Assembly (NCBI GenBank): GCA_030549335.1
Contig: CM060195.1
Span: 13,173,501 to 13,237,500, forward strand
Reading direction: 5' to 3'
DNA length: 64,000 bases
Source: Pontederia crassipes
Lineage: Eukaryota > Streptophyta > Magnoliopsida > Commelinales > Pontederiaceae
Position numbers and translations under genes: made by a program. Under the pieces are notes generated by a model, which was not told where the DNA came from, did not search any database, and worked only from the letters and a program-made list of their open reading frames with translations. Below are positions 23,301 through 34,525 of this stretch, in pieces (position 1 is the first letter of the stretch; each line of letters opens with the position of its first letter).

Positions 23301-23516
23301 CAAATTCTTGGATTTTTAACTTTAGTTAAGGCTAATCTAGATTGTTTAGAGAGTCTTAGGCTTCAAATCACTATTGATACGACATTTGGGTAGACTATAA
23401 TTGACCTGTATACTTGCAGTTAAAAGTGAATTAGGGAGTTAAATCAAGAATTGAAAATTTTGAAATTTGATCCCAAAATTAGCAAGTTATCACTACACCC
23501 CTTAATTTCACTATCA
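20373..23516 (+). repeat. 3' LTR, 3.1 kb
   Basis: Starts TGATCACTAG and ends CTATCA at the target duplication. It carries two G tracts (about 21268-21282 and 21435-21450) and a block of degenerate repeats (separate entry). Confidence 0.83.
21735..22840 (+). repeat. Degenerate repeat block inside the 3' LTR
   Basis: Six copies of a unit of the form 'TTGTTAAGC..CTGATTT...TTAATCACTGAGAGG' then 'TTCAGAGATGAACCAAGAAGCAATG', at about 21735, 21924, 22100, 22297, 22610 and 22760. Spacing is about 170-200 bp apart from one longer interval, with each unit followed by 'CTGATTTCTGAATTT' type text. Confidence 0.8.
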
Positions 23517-23862
23517 TGTCACCTTATCGTCTACATAACATCATAGAAAGGATAAACTTGGTGCCACCTTAGTGTTGGAATAGCATCATAAGATTCAGCA
23601 TCACCTTAGCGTCGAGTTAGTTTTTCACCGAAACTTCTCGCGATGATACTTTTCATGTCATGATAACGTCATAATAATGTCAACATGTGGCTCTAGTAGC
23701 GTCACCTTTGTCCTTGGTGCCATTGCGACGTCTATCGAACATCGGAGCCTCCTTGCGGGATGTCATTTTGAGGCTAATGCGTGGCTATTTCTTTTAGCCA
23801 TGCTTTAGCGCCGAGTCAGCGACGCCTTGCTGGAGTCGCTAATCGATAGATTTCTTGTAGTG
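23517..23862 (+). mobile_element. CACTA 3' subterminal region and terminus
   Basis: Continues the CACTA fragment after the LTR element. Dense with GCGTC / GACGC motifs, ending TTTCTTGTAGTG, the reverse complement of CACTACAAGAAA. The terminus is canonical; the opposite end is missing. Confidence 0.85.
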
Positions 23863-24583
23863 AATTAAAAATAGAAGATGAAAAGATGATGTGATAATAT
23901 AATATGACTAAGATGAAATGACTTGGAACATAAAGATGAAGATGATGATGTGTTAATAAAAAATATACAATGTATGTTCCATTGTCATATGATGTTATAA
24001 ATAAAAAAGTTGAACTTAAGCAAGATAATTGCATAATGTGACTTAGCACAATTTTTAATTATGTTATATGGCTATCTTATCTTGCAATAATGATTGTCCG
24101 CACACCATGTAAAATGCATTTATAGCTCATGCATGATGTTTAATTATGATCATGTAGCAATGCATATACGAAATCATGTTATACATTCATAGAAGAAATC
24201 TCTTGTACTCTATAAATCCGTTAAGAAAGAGGCCTAGGCTCAATAGTGGAGGCCTCATGATGATGATTGCACATGTGTCAATGGCCCAAGTTACCTTTTG
24301 TCTTTCATTATGATGTCGACGTCTTATGTGATTCGAGTATGTATGACTTATAGACCTTGAGTCATGAATTTTTATACGAACCCTTTATGTTATTTATGTC
24401 ATGTTGAACCCTATAGTGGGTCTATTATGTTAGAGTCTATGTGGTCAATTAACTAGTTGATGTCATATTGGGTTTTATTTGTAAATGAAGTCTTTTGTTG
24501 TTTTTATATTAATTACTTCATTTTTTTTTTGTTATTATGTTTTATGTAATTTGGTTATTGAAGAATTAAGTAAATATAACGCC
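23863..24583 (+). repeat. LTR fragment of the family at 40966-43925
   Basis: Aligns with the last part of the 40966-43925 LTR: GATGAAGATGATG-type text, AATCTCTTGTAC..ATCCGT, GATTGCACATGT, CCCAAGTTA and TTGAGTCATG in the same order. It ends near AATATAACGCC. The 5' part is missing where the CACTA terminus abuts it. Confidence 0.68.
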
Positions 24584-24759
24584 GACTAATATTTGACCTC
24601 AAAATTGGAGCTAAATTTTGGTGACGTCACGATACCTCTTATAAGACTTTTGTAAACAAGGTGTATGTTAGAGCCCTACATTGGGAACATGAAGAAATTG
24701 TTTCCTTCTTGCCATTTATGACGGAGTAACACACCTCATATCCCATGTAACCTACGTGT
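24584..24759. other. Unassigned spacer
   Basis: No recognisable element or gene. Confidence 0.4.
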
Positions 24760-24859
24760 TGCAAATGTGGACTTCTTCTTGTCTACTTGTTGCAAATACT
24801 TCTGCAAAATATCTAGTTCTCCAAGTCAAACGCCAAGAATCAATGCTCGACGCTTAAAC

Positions 24860-25600
24860 TCAGTTACATAATCCTGCACCATGTGCTTCGAATACTTCCT
24901 TAGGTAATGCCAACGTCTTTAGCACTTCTCGAGGTGACCAATAGGGTAGAACTCTCCTAATGAGTTCCTTGAAGGCATTCCATGTCAAGCCTTGAAGGCC
25001 ATGCATATGCACATAAGAATTCCACCATACCAGTGCATGTGACTCCATCTTCACTCTTATAAAAGTCACCCTCTGTAGGCCATTGAAGTTATGCAGCAGC
25101 AAATATGACTCTAACCTATCGAACCAAGAATCAAGATTCTCTCCATCTATCCACCTTTGTAGTTTGGATGTCTATCTTTGCCTCCACTTTGAATGAACTC
25201 AACACTTGTCGTTGTCCACTCTCTTTCTTTTGTTCATAATCTTCTACTTCCACTGCCTCTGCCTCCTTTGTAGTCTTCCCCATTTCTGTAGATTGTTCTT
25301 CTCCTTTACCATGGTTGGTCGAATCTCCAATCCCATGTGAACCATTAGGTGGCAAATTAATAACTGGTAGTGGTTGTGATGTTGCAGTATTTTACTTCTG
25401 ATTCTTGTTCTGCTCCATCAATGTCTTCAAAACTGCCATAATCTCCACAAACTTGACATCCACCTTGTCCATGATCCTTCCTTCTAAGGTATTTTGACTT
25501 GGAGAATAGTCTGGTTCCTCATAAAAAGAAGTTCCTTCTCCTTCAATCCTTTCCTCTAAGTTTCACCATTTCCACGGAAAATAGAGAGAAGAATGACAAA
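24860..25600 (-). pseudogene. Second-unit gag (partial)
   Basis: Minus-strand reading gives the capsid piece RVTFIRVKMESHALVWWNSY, GLTWNAFKELIRRVLPYWSP and, upstream, an acidic coiled-coil-like block (25131-25355) rich in E, K and T. Frame breaks occur near 25110. Same sequence family as the gag at 30750-34400. It stops near 24760 without pol. Confidence 0.75.
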
Positions 25601-25634
25601 CCTATCTCAGAAAATCCCAATCTGAGCTCTGATA

Positions 25635-25854
25635 GGCAGCTGTTCTTCATGGAAGATGACCCCCTTGCCTTCTCCAAGGTTATGGCAGCACTTTGAGGAG
25701 TGTAAATCACCTGCAGATAGCTACTAGGTTTGTATTTTTTGGGTGTGCTTTGGTCTGGCCAGGATGAATAGTAGAAAAATGGGGGACAAGAGAGAGGAAG
25801 AAGAAGACTTCTAGTGGAAGATTTGTAAGACCTAAAGGTGTCCCCTTCTCTTTC

Positions 25855-25897
<43 letters not shown>

Positions 25898-26083
25898 GAG
25901 GTGAACAATACAGACCACATAAAATTTACAAAATATCATCCTACCAAAAGTATAATATTTACCCATGCCTTATAAGCTATGGCTGGGCATTACTACTTTG
26001 CTTTTCATTTAATCACACCAAAAGTATAGTTTTAGAACACACATAAATGATATAGTGTATGCTGCATAGATCCTCCTGGATCA
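25635..26083 (-). repeat. Shared central LTR
   Basis: Aligns with 34526-35034. On the minus strand it starts TGATCCAGGAGGATC after a purine tract and ends near the PBS-like AGAGCTC at 25624-25634. It lacks about 60 bp found at the PBS side of the other LTR, and holds an (AT)n run at 25859-25894. Confidence 0.8.
25859..25894. repeat. (AT)n microsatellite
   Basis: About 18 AT units inside the LTR; the partner LTR has only a short ATATATAT at the same place. Confidence 0.95.
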
Positions 26084-26100
26084 AACGCCCTTTCTTTAAG
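26084..26100 (-). other. Polypurine tract
   Basis: Minus-strand AAAGAAAGGGCGTT directly precedes the TGATCC LTR start. Confidence 0.7.
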
Positions 26101-27192
26101 CGCGTTGCTCCACAATGCATCAAGGAACTTTTGTTCTACATCTTCCTTTGTGTACCAATTGGCCTTGGAAGCAACTTGACCCTTCAGTCTTGTTTTGACT
26201 TCATTTCTTGTCTTGTTTACCTTGTCTTGTTTTAACTTCCTTTCTTTCCACCATGTTAGTAGCTTCTAATGGTTCTTCCCTTCCTATCTTCAACTCATCC
26301 AAAGGTGGGAGTAGGTTGGGTGCATCATCATCTTCGTCCAACAACGAGGGCTCCAAGAGTTTGATATTTTCTGCATTGATCATTGAGTATATCTTCATAG
26401 TTTCCTCCACCTCAGTATGCACTTTGTGTATACGTTCCAAAAATTTGAAAGCTTTTTCACTCACTTTGTTGTTTCCCATCATCTCCCTTAGTATGTGAGA
26501 ACTCCAAATCAAATGAACTTTGAGGTAAATAACCCAAGCATACTTTAAATGGAGACTTGGATGTAGAACTATGAATGACTCTAATGTAAGCAAACTGAAG
26601 ATAAGGGATACTCTCATCCCACGAGATAGGATGCTTTGAGTTGTAACCTCTCAAGAGATGCAATAGAGTTCGGTTAACAACCTCGGTTTGACCATCTGTT
26701 TGAGGATGGAAGGCAGTATTTCTATTCAGCTTTGTATCCAACATGATCCAAAGATTTCCAAAATTGACTGAGGAATCTTGAATCTCTATCTAAAACGATT
26801 GATGTGAATGTTTCGACATATTAACAAAGGCAACTTGTTGTCCTGTGATAGTCTTTTGGCATGGCATCAAACATAGCATCTTGGATAATCTGTCTACCAC
26901 TACATATAAGTAGTCATGACCTCTTTTGGTTTTTGGAAGTCCTCCTAGGAAATCCATGGAGATGCACTCCCAAGGATGGCTTGGCACAGACAATGGAAGA
27001 TACAATCCTTGCTTGCAATTTGTGGGCTTTGAAGTGTAACATAATGTGCATCCTCGAATGTATCGGGCTACATCTTCTTGCATCTTTGGCCAGTTTCACA
27101 TATTGACTTAAGTTTGTAAGAGTCTTCTCCACACCAAAATGTCCAGCAACCTTTGAAGAATGGGCTTCCGTAATGCCTATCCTATTAGCCAT
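26101..27192 (-). pseudogene. Integrase of the long unit
   Basis: From right to left: zinc-binding HHCC region (AHSSKVAGHFGVEKT; CTLCYTSKP), catalytic core with SMDFLGGLPKTKRGHDYLYV, second aspartate in VLDRDSRF at about 26770-26800, and the glutamate box NTAFHPQTDGQTEVVNRT. A C-terminal region follows, with a Glu/Asp-rich tail. The three catalytic acidic residues are visible, but frame changes near 26620, 26750 and 27080 break it. I see no clear chromodomain. Confidence 0.82.
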
Positions 27193-27830
27193 TTCGGGAG
27201 TCCCTTATATAATACTCCATTTCTTATCTCCCAACTTGTAGGCCTGCCAAATTCTAATTCCTCCTTCAGAATGTATTGGTAGAGTCTATGCATAGAGTAT
27301 AAGTCCACGAACTCCATTTGAGCTAATGTTTGTAACTGGAGCACCACATTGCACATAGTCTTCTTCGCAGTTTGGGGATGTCTAGAGAGCATATTAGGTA
27401 GTTTCTTAGTTGCTCCCTTCTTGTCGCGGCTCACCAGATTAAATTACTGCAAGTAGGACATCCAATTCATATGCCTTGATTGTTGTAGCTTAGATTGAGT
27501 TTGCACGTACTTCAGAGGTTGGTGATCGGTATGAAGGATTGTTTCTTTGCCCAACAAATAATGTCTCCAATGCTCAACTGCTTGGTGTAAGGCATAAAAT
27601 TTCTTGTCATATGTTGGATAATTTAGTTGTGCACCTTGAAAAGCTTCTGAATGGTAGGCGATGGGTCTTCCTTCTTGAAGTAGAACATCTCCCATTGCAT
27701 ATCCAAATGCATCTGCTTCTAGTTCAAAAGGTTTTCTCAAGTCAAGTAATGCAAGGACAAGCGCTTCAGTGATCTTCTACTTCAATGTTTGGAAAGTTGT
27801 GTCTTGTTTTGGTCCTCATTCAAATTTTGC
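27193..27830 (-). pseudogene. RNase H of the long unit
   Basis: The piece FELEADAFGYAMGDVLLQEG at 27700-27735 starts the domain; GKETILHTDHQPLKYV near 27510-27550 is its conserved end. One frame is open for 98 codons; the following linker (27177-27434) is also open in another frame. Confidence 0.82.
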
Positions 27831-28196
27831 ACTTGCCTTTGTGAGACCATGCAAAGATGAGGCCAACAAAGAAAAATCTCTGATGAACTTCCTCAAATAT
27901 TGACAAGCTCCAATGAAGCTCGGCACTTTAGTCACTATTTTGGGTTTTGCCACTACATGATGGCTATGATTTTCTTGGAATCTATTAACAGCTTCCCTTC
28001 TCCAATGATGAAGCCAAGGTATACCAATTCTGTGCAAGCCACTTCACACTTCTTCAAGATGAGATGCAGCTTTTGTTCTGCCAAAAGTTGAAGAACTTTG
28101 CCTACATGCTCCAAGTGCTCGGAGCAAGTCCGACTGTATACAAGGATGTCATCAAAATAGAAAATAACAAAATCATCTATATGTGGTCTCAATACC
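27831..28196 (-). pseudogene. Reverse transcriptase, palm C-terminal part
   Basis: Contains the catalytic box FVIFYFDDILVYSRTCSEHL at about 28120-28175 (YxDD as YFDD) and ELVYLGFIIGEGKL. The reading is cut at 28196 by a 1.1-kb insertion and resumes at 29305 with the preceding segment. Confidence 0.86.
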
Positions 28197-29304
28197 TGAC
28201 ATGAATTTTAGAAGATGTGATATCTCACACTAGCCAATATAGTTCTAGTCGTATTTAAATTTTACTCTAGAGTCAACACTACTTTAAGTATATAGGTCGA
28301 ATAGGAACCACGAGTGTCGTAATCCCATTGACTTAGATCGGAATGTTAACCCGTTTATATCTCGAAAGCTATCACGTAATTGAAAGGCAAAAATAAAGTA
28401 AAAGAACAAATAATAAAGATAGTAGAATTAAGAAGAAAAGACTCCTTTGTGATGAATTGATTAATGATGTATGTTTTAATCTCTGTCGTGAGGTAAATGA
28501 TTTCTCGATCCTTATCATATAAATCAACTACTCTCTCCCTAAACCTGTCGATCTCTCTTTGAGTTTAAAAGGGATAAGCCGTTAATAAATGGATTGGAAA
28601 TAGCTAATTAGTTGATCTCTCATCCTAATTAGAAAAGAAATTGATCTCTCGATCACCAGAATGCAATCTTGCGATTCTAATTCAAACAATTAAAATGAAT
28701 CTAAGACAACTAGTCACTATTATGGACTCTCGCCTCACAATAGTTATCAAAATAGGCTTCTCAGTCGCTTGTAATTGACGAAGATTACTCTAATGAAATA
28801 CTGCAAGAAGGTGTAATCTGTCCCTTCTCTCGAATGAGACAAGATGGTAATAATAAGTAGATCTTTCGATCTAATGAAGATTAAATATGATCAAGGAAAT
28901 TTCAATCCAACAGAAGCATAATAAACTAGATGTCTAGAAGTATGGCAGTAGAGAAATCAAAACTACAGCATCGACATAGTTACACCACAAAAGAAGTTAA
29001 AGTTAACCAAACATAGGCTTCGTACTATCAGAATGTTTTTGGTCATCTACTATATTCTTCTTCTTCTTCTTGTCTTCGGATCTATGATGATCTCCCTTCG
29101 TCCCCCATCTTTCCTCTCGCTCTTGCATCCTTTATCCCCCCTCTTTTCTTTTTTATTCAAGTTCAAATTTCAAAAAGTAGTTAGTTCTCCTAGACTAATT
29201 CAAAAAGGTTAGATAGTAGCTCAAATTTTGTAAATTCAGTAAATGCTTCAATGCAAAGATGACAGATTTATCTTGATAACCATAAGTAAAATAAGAGATG
29301 ATCA
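28197..29304. mobile_element. Solo LTR-like insertion, 1108 bp
   Basis: Starts TGACATG, ends GATGATCA, flanked by the perfect duplication ATACC (28192-28196, 29305-29309). It splits the RT exactly between ...RLMNEVL and RPHIDDF..., so the boundaries are confirmed by the host reading. Family and strand are not determined; the minus strand has AT-rich then purine-rich text like an LTR leader. Confidence 0.82.
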
Positions 29305-30240
29305 ATACCTCATTCATCAACCTCATGAATGTGGCCGGATCATTGCACAATTTGAAAGGCATAACTCTCCATTCAAAGAGACCTTGCTTAGTTTTGAAAA
29401 TTGTCTTCCAAGTGCCATCTTCATGGATTCGCACTTGGTGATATCCTGATTTGAGGTCTAGCTTTGTGAAGTATTTAGCATCTTGGAATTGATCCAACAA
29501 GTCTTCTATCTATGGAAGGGGATATCGATTCTTTATTGTTATCTTGTTGAGGGCCCGATAATCAATACACATTCTCCATCTGCCATCTTTCTTTGGCACC
29601 AATGCCACTGAGATCAACATGGACTAGTACTTGGTCTTATGACTTATTGCTAAAGCAATTATTGTACTTGTGATTTGATTTCTTCTCACATCCCCAAGTT
29701 AAGGAGACACACACCATCCATTAGTTCAATGCCATGTTCTATTTGGCTATTAGGAGGCATCCCTCTTGGTTCCATAAACAATTCCTTATGTTGTTTCAGT
29801 AGTTTCTTCATCTCAACTCTGCTGCCTTCGTCAAGTTCTTTGGAAATTTCTTTTGGAATTTCGCCTTCTTGTGATGCCTTTCTTAAGAGAAGAACTAGAT
29901 CTTTGCCCCGAGCACTCACAATCTTCTTTACTTGTCCTGTTGTGGCCAACTCTACAGGATTTGTTGGTCTCTTACCCTCCACAAGAAACGGTTGACCATC
30001 TTTGATGAATCTATACTTTTCATCTCTTCTATAGAAGATGTCATCTCTATCAAATACATATGGAGAACCAAAAATTACTTGGCTGATGTCGAGAGACACC
30101 ACCTCACATGTTACCTCATCAATATATCTACTGATGATGGCCAAACAAAAAGTGCATTGTTGAGTGACTTGGACCTCTACTTCCTTCTTGATCCATCCAA
30201 GAGTGTATGGCTTTGGGTGAGGTCTTGTCTCCAACTTTAT
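29305..30240 (-). pseudogene. Protease tail and RT N-terminal part
   Basis: 29310-29500 gives the RT segment [20 protein letters not shown] and [20 protein letters not shown]. 29686-30234 is open for 182 codons with the retropepsin-type end (EVVSLDISQVIFGSPYVFDR, ...KYRFIKDGQPFLVEG) and the linker to RT (PPNSQIEHGIELMDG). A stop and frame change at about 29690-29500 divide the two. In this family the protease and RT are one polyprotein. Confidence 0.8.
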
Positions 30241-31016
30241 TTGCTTGACAAGACTTTCTTATATTTGATTCTTTTGGCTACTTGGGTCAATGATAGCTTC
30301 AACCACATATTGTTTGATTTGGATGTTCAGGTAGAAGAGGCTGTTTTGAGGTAGAAGGTTGACTTTTGGGTTCAGTCTTCCTCTACCTTGCCATGAGTGT
30401 TAGTGTAGGATCATTATGGTCAACAACATCTACTTCATTAGATGTTGTAGCCAAATTGGCTCTTGGCCGATTGTTTTGATTCTTCTTGGCACCACTCTTC
30501 CAATGATCTGGAGCCAACTTTGGATGTGCAAACCAACACTTGGGCTCATTGTGTCCCTCCTTCTTACAGCTTGTATACCAAGGAGTATTTTCCTTTCCTT
30601 TTTGAGCCTCTATTTTGTTGTTGATTTCTTCTTATGGTCATGGTTTGACTTTGTTGCAATGTAGACTTCTTCTTGTATGCAGTCTTGGAGTACTTTTTCA
30701 GATGCAGAGTCTTCTCTATAATGGTGCCCTTCCTATAGGCATCATCAATGACTGGTTCCTAATTCTTCTTGCAAACCACCCAAATGCTTCTGCAAAATAT
30801 ATGGTTCTCCATGTCGAATGCCAAGAATCAATGCGTGACGCTTAAACTCGATTGTATAATCCTGCACCGTGTTGCTCCGAATACTGCCTCAAGTAATGCC
30901 AACGTCTCCAGCGCTCCTCGAGTATCCAATAGGGTAGAACTATCTCCTAATTGGTTCCTTGAAGGCTTTCCATGTCAAGCCTTGAAGGCCATGCATTTAC
31001 ACATAAGAATTCCAAC
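30241..31016 (-). pseudogene. Gag C-terminal part of the long unit
   Basis: Near 30500-30575 the reading CKKEGHNEPKCWFAHPKL is a gag zinc knuckle whose first Cys appears as Tyr. From 30760 to 31016 the sequence matches the gag at 24860-25030. Gag is interrupted at 31016 by a solo LTR and resumes at 33924. Confidence 0.75.
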
Positions 31017-31021
31017 ATACC

Positions 31022-33918
31022 TATCACGGACGTGCTCCACAAAAATCATTTTAACATAATCTTACTTTTAATTAGCATTATAAGTAAGTTTAGATGCTTA
31101 TATAGTCATGATTGCATGTAGCAATTAACTTTTGGATTAAAGCATAATCGAAATTAAATTATCGATAGGCGTTATAAAGAAATTATATAAGATTATTAGG
31201 AATTAATTCTAATATTTGTAAATATTATAATAAACATGTTTAATTATGATTAACTAATGTTAATTATAAGTTTAACACTAATTTTTAACCAAATAATATG
31301 ATTGGACCTCCTTTTCAACCAATAGGGTTTCAAGCAGCTGAAGCAGGCAGCTCACCAACTGCTCAGAAAATGATTTTTCCAAACCATCATATGACGTGTC
31401 AAAATTCTGTAAAACATATATAAATCATTTATTCGTATTATATGCAAGCCGAAAAATTTCCAAGATCAGATCCATTGCCGAACAGCCTGAGGAAATTCGA
31501 CAAGTTTGCTGGGTTAGGGTGAATCTGCGGATCCCAAATCAATCTTCAATTTCATATTATCATATCTTCGTAAGTAGTTCTTCATAAATTCGGAATATTT
31601 TCATGGTTCATCCTCTTGATGTTAGCTTTCCATGACTATAAGAATCATGTAAAAAGGACTTCTGTAGAGAAAGTTATGAACCGAGCACCGTAGGTCGCTT
31701 ACTCTGTCCCAAGTCAGAGACAGGTCCGCCTTGTAGATTAGAGTATGATTAGGGTAAATCGAATTAGGATTTGAAATTTTTACATGTTAAATTATACTTC
31801 ATAAGGGTTCGGTGAGAAGTAGAATCATCCAATTTGAATACGTAGATGTGGAGAAATTAATTTTTCATTTCATAGTAAGTTTTCTGTCAGGTTCCAGGAC
31901 ATGGACAGATCACGATCCTAATTAACTATTTTTGTTATATGGTCATATAAGGAGTTAAATTCTAAGATTTTTATTCTTAAATGTTGCTGAAGTCTAGATT
32001 CAAGTAAAATTAGGATCTCATCAAATGGATAAGTATTGTTAAATATATAAATTAATCATTCAGTGATACACAGTCTGCCAAAGCATAAACTCTAGGTCAG
32101 ATTGTTTTGATTTTTATGACTTGATCACTTCGAATTAGTTAATGATATTTGGGAATTGGAAATATTAATATGTCTAATTTCTAAATTATCTAGAATCATG
32201 AGATTTTCACTTAGGATTAAGAAGTTATGAATTATTTATTGACACACACTCAGTCTGGAATTCTGATACAGCACCTAGTTAAGTTATGGAAGATTGAGAT
32301 GTTCCAAGTGTGAGATAGTCTATGAATATAAATATTTGAAGTTAGATATTAGTACCAGAGGGGATTATATGCATTTTAAGGTGAACAAGAGTTCATGCAT
32401 GAGCATGCATTGCATATTGTTATTATTAATAATTGGAAAGTGAAATAGCATCATTGCTTGTAGGAAACCAACAAGCTACAAGTGAAAGGAGGAAAATCTA
32501 GTAAACATCTTTGAAAATATAAAGCACAAGGTGAGTGGGTAAATTTACAACATAGCAAAATGTTATATATTAGTTCTTTTATTTATGGTATTACCTCAAG
32601 CAAAGCTTATTATTGTTATTATTGAAACATATTTTGAGCTATGAAAAATATTTATGATATGTTTCAAGGATTTCATATGAGATGGAGTAACATCTTATAC
32701 AAAAATATTTTCAGGGAACAATACTTGTAAAGTGAAAATAAGTTTTACATGATAATGATATGTGATTATGACATGTGTATTTTGATATTATTAAACTCCA
32801 TGTGTTCATTAGTCATGCTGTTTGAAAAAGGTCTTTGGGACCGCATTCGATATACATGAAGCCTTTGGGGCGTATATCGGGTGTCTTTGCCCTTTGGGGG
32901 CTGCTCTGCGTGCACGTATTGACCCATGATCGCTCTGCGTATTTGAGAATCATGATTGGGTGACACACAATCATTGTTGGAATACGTATTGACCCATGAT
33001 TTGCTCTGCGTATCTGAGAATCATGATTGGATGGCACACAATCATGATTGGGATACGTATTGACCCATGATTTGCTCTGCGTATTTGAGACTCTTGATTG
33101 TAAAGTTTTGCTTAACTGTATGACACACAATCATAGAGGGATATGTATTGACCCATGATTTGCTCTGCGTATCTGATACTCTTGATTATGAAGTTCTGCT
33201 TAACTGTATGACACATGATCATAGAGGGATACGTATTGACCCATGATGAGTATGTGCAATGACACATGTGTGGAGTTTGACTATGAATATGATGATATCT
33301 TAAATATTTATGTAAAAGTTCATATGATTTGGAAAGTTATGTGATAGTAGTTATGCTTCAAATGTTTTCTCATATGAGAGAAATATGCTTATTTAAATGT
33401 TATATGCACTCGTATTGCTCCCATATGTTATACTTTTATTCCACTCACTGAGCAAATAATTGTTGCTCACAGTACCCATTTTAAATTTTTCAGATACTTA
33501 TAAGTTCTCGAGTTGAGTCGACTCGAAGCTTGCTTTTAATGCATATAGAAGAGGTCGAGCCGTCGGAGTACTGTTATTTTTCTTTCACATTTGTTTTTGA
33601 AAGCGTGCATGTAATAGATAAACTCGAGAGTTGTACTAGAGTTTATTAGAATCATTTTGTAAGGTTGTATAAAACTTGATCCTGTGGGGTGTTATGTGGA
33701 ATGGTTTGTGAAACAACAATGATAATGTGTGAATGTGATCTCTTATAACTTTTACTTAAACTTTGATGAATATATAAATGCATCTATTGTATGTATTAAC
33801 AAATGACATAAGATAATTAAGGAAGGAGGTTTTGTCAATTTTATTTTTAGAATTGCTAAATATGGTTAAAAGAAATAATAGTTATGATTAGAACTTAGTC
33901 GCGGAGTTGGGTGTGACA
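31022..33918 (-). mobile_element. Solo LTR, Ty3/gypsy-type, 2.9 kb
   Basis: On the minus strand it starts TGTCACACCCAACTCCGCG and ends CCGTGATA, a one-base variant of the expected TGACA end. The 5-bp site is ATACC at 31017-31021 and ATACT at 33919-33923. The related gag copy at 25030 reads ACCATACCAGTGCATG through the point, confirming the empty site. No internal domain remains. Confidence 0.85.
32914..33250. repeat. 70-90-bp minisatellite inside the solo LTR
   Basis: The phrase ACGTATTGACCCATGAT recurs at about 32914, 32983, 33053, 33143 and 33230, each followed (except the last) by CTCTGCGTAT.TGA. Periods are about 69, 70, 90 and 87 bp. Confidence 0.88.
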
Positions 33919-33923
33919 ATACT

Positions 33924-34513
33924 AGTGCATGCGACCCCATCTTCACTCCTACAAAAGTCACCCTCTGTAGGTCATTGAGTTATGCAATAGAAAATATGAC
34001 TATAACCTATCCAACCAAGAGTCAAGTTTCTCTCCATCTATCTCACCTTTGTATTTTGGGATGTCTATCTATGCCTCCACTTTGAATGAACTGAACACTT
34101 GTTGTTGCCCACTCTCTTTCTTTTGTTCATAATCTTCTACTTCCACTACCTCTGCCTCCTTTGTAGTCTTCTACATTTCTCCTTTGTCATGGCTGGTCGA
34201 ATCTCCAATCCCATGTGAACCATTAGGTCGCGCATTCACAAATGATGGTGGTTGTGATGTTGTAGTATTTTAATTCTAATTCTTGTTCTGCTCCATCAAT
34301 GTCTTCTAAACTACATAATCTCCACTAACTTGACATCCACCTCGTCCATGATCCTTCCTTCCAAGGTATTTTGACTTGGAGAATAGTTTGGTTTCTCAAA
34401 AATAGAAGTTCCTTCTCCTTCAACATTATTGTCCTTTCATCCTCTAAGTTTCAACATTTCCATAGAGAATAAAGAGAAGAATGACAAACTTATCTCAACA
34501 AATTCCAATCTGA
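33924..34513 (-). pseudogene. Gag N-terminal part of the long unit
   Basis: Parallels 25030-25610 base for base with substitutions and small indels. It encodes the same Glu/Lys-rich leader block, now with more frame breaks. It lies next to the PBS-like site at 34514-34525. Confidence 0.7.
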
Positions 34514-34525
34514 GTTATGATACAC
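34514..34525 (-). other. Degenerate primer-binding site
   Basis: Minus-strand GTGTATCATAAC keeps 8 of 12 positions of TGGTATCAGAGC. The copy at 25624 is also damaged. Confidence 0.45.

Larger units (their letters stand above)
19057..23516 (+). mobile_element. Internally deleted Tat/Athila/Ogre-type Ty3/gypsy element
   Basis: Flanked by the perfect duplication TGTCA (19052-19056, 23517-23521), starting TGATCACTAG and ending CACTATCA. The first 452 bp repeat at 20373. The short piece before 20373 ends with GAGGACAAGCAAAAAGCTAA and a purine-rich AAGGGAGTT, which resembles the 3' end of the internal region in Tat/Athila/Ogre elements (family knowledge). So this is 5' LTR (truncated) - 0.86 kb of internal 3' end - complete 3' LTR; most of the 5' LTR and all of gag-pol are deleted. 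It sits in the subterminal region of a CACTA element. Confidence 0.83.

Noticed and set aside
1..30000. Possible endogenous pararetrovirus instead of LTR retrotransposons
   Set aside because: LTRs, PBS sites, PPTs, integrase and 5-bp duplications are present; no movement or coat-protein type reading was seen.
32766..33130. Frames with repeated IRIPTM / SNHDSQIRRA text
   Set aside because: These follow the 70-90-bp minisatellite period inside a solo LTR.
32914..33250. CRISPR-like array of spaced repeats
   Set aside because: The units are full-length tandem copies with diverged spacers in plant LTR DNA, without cas genes.
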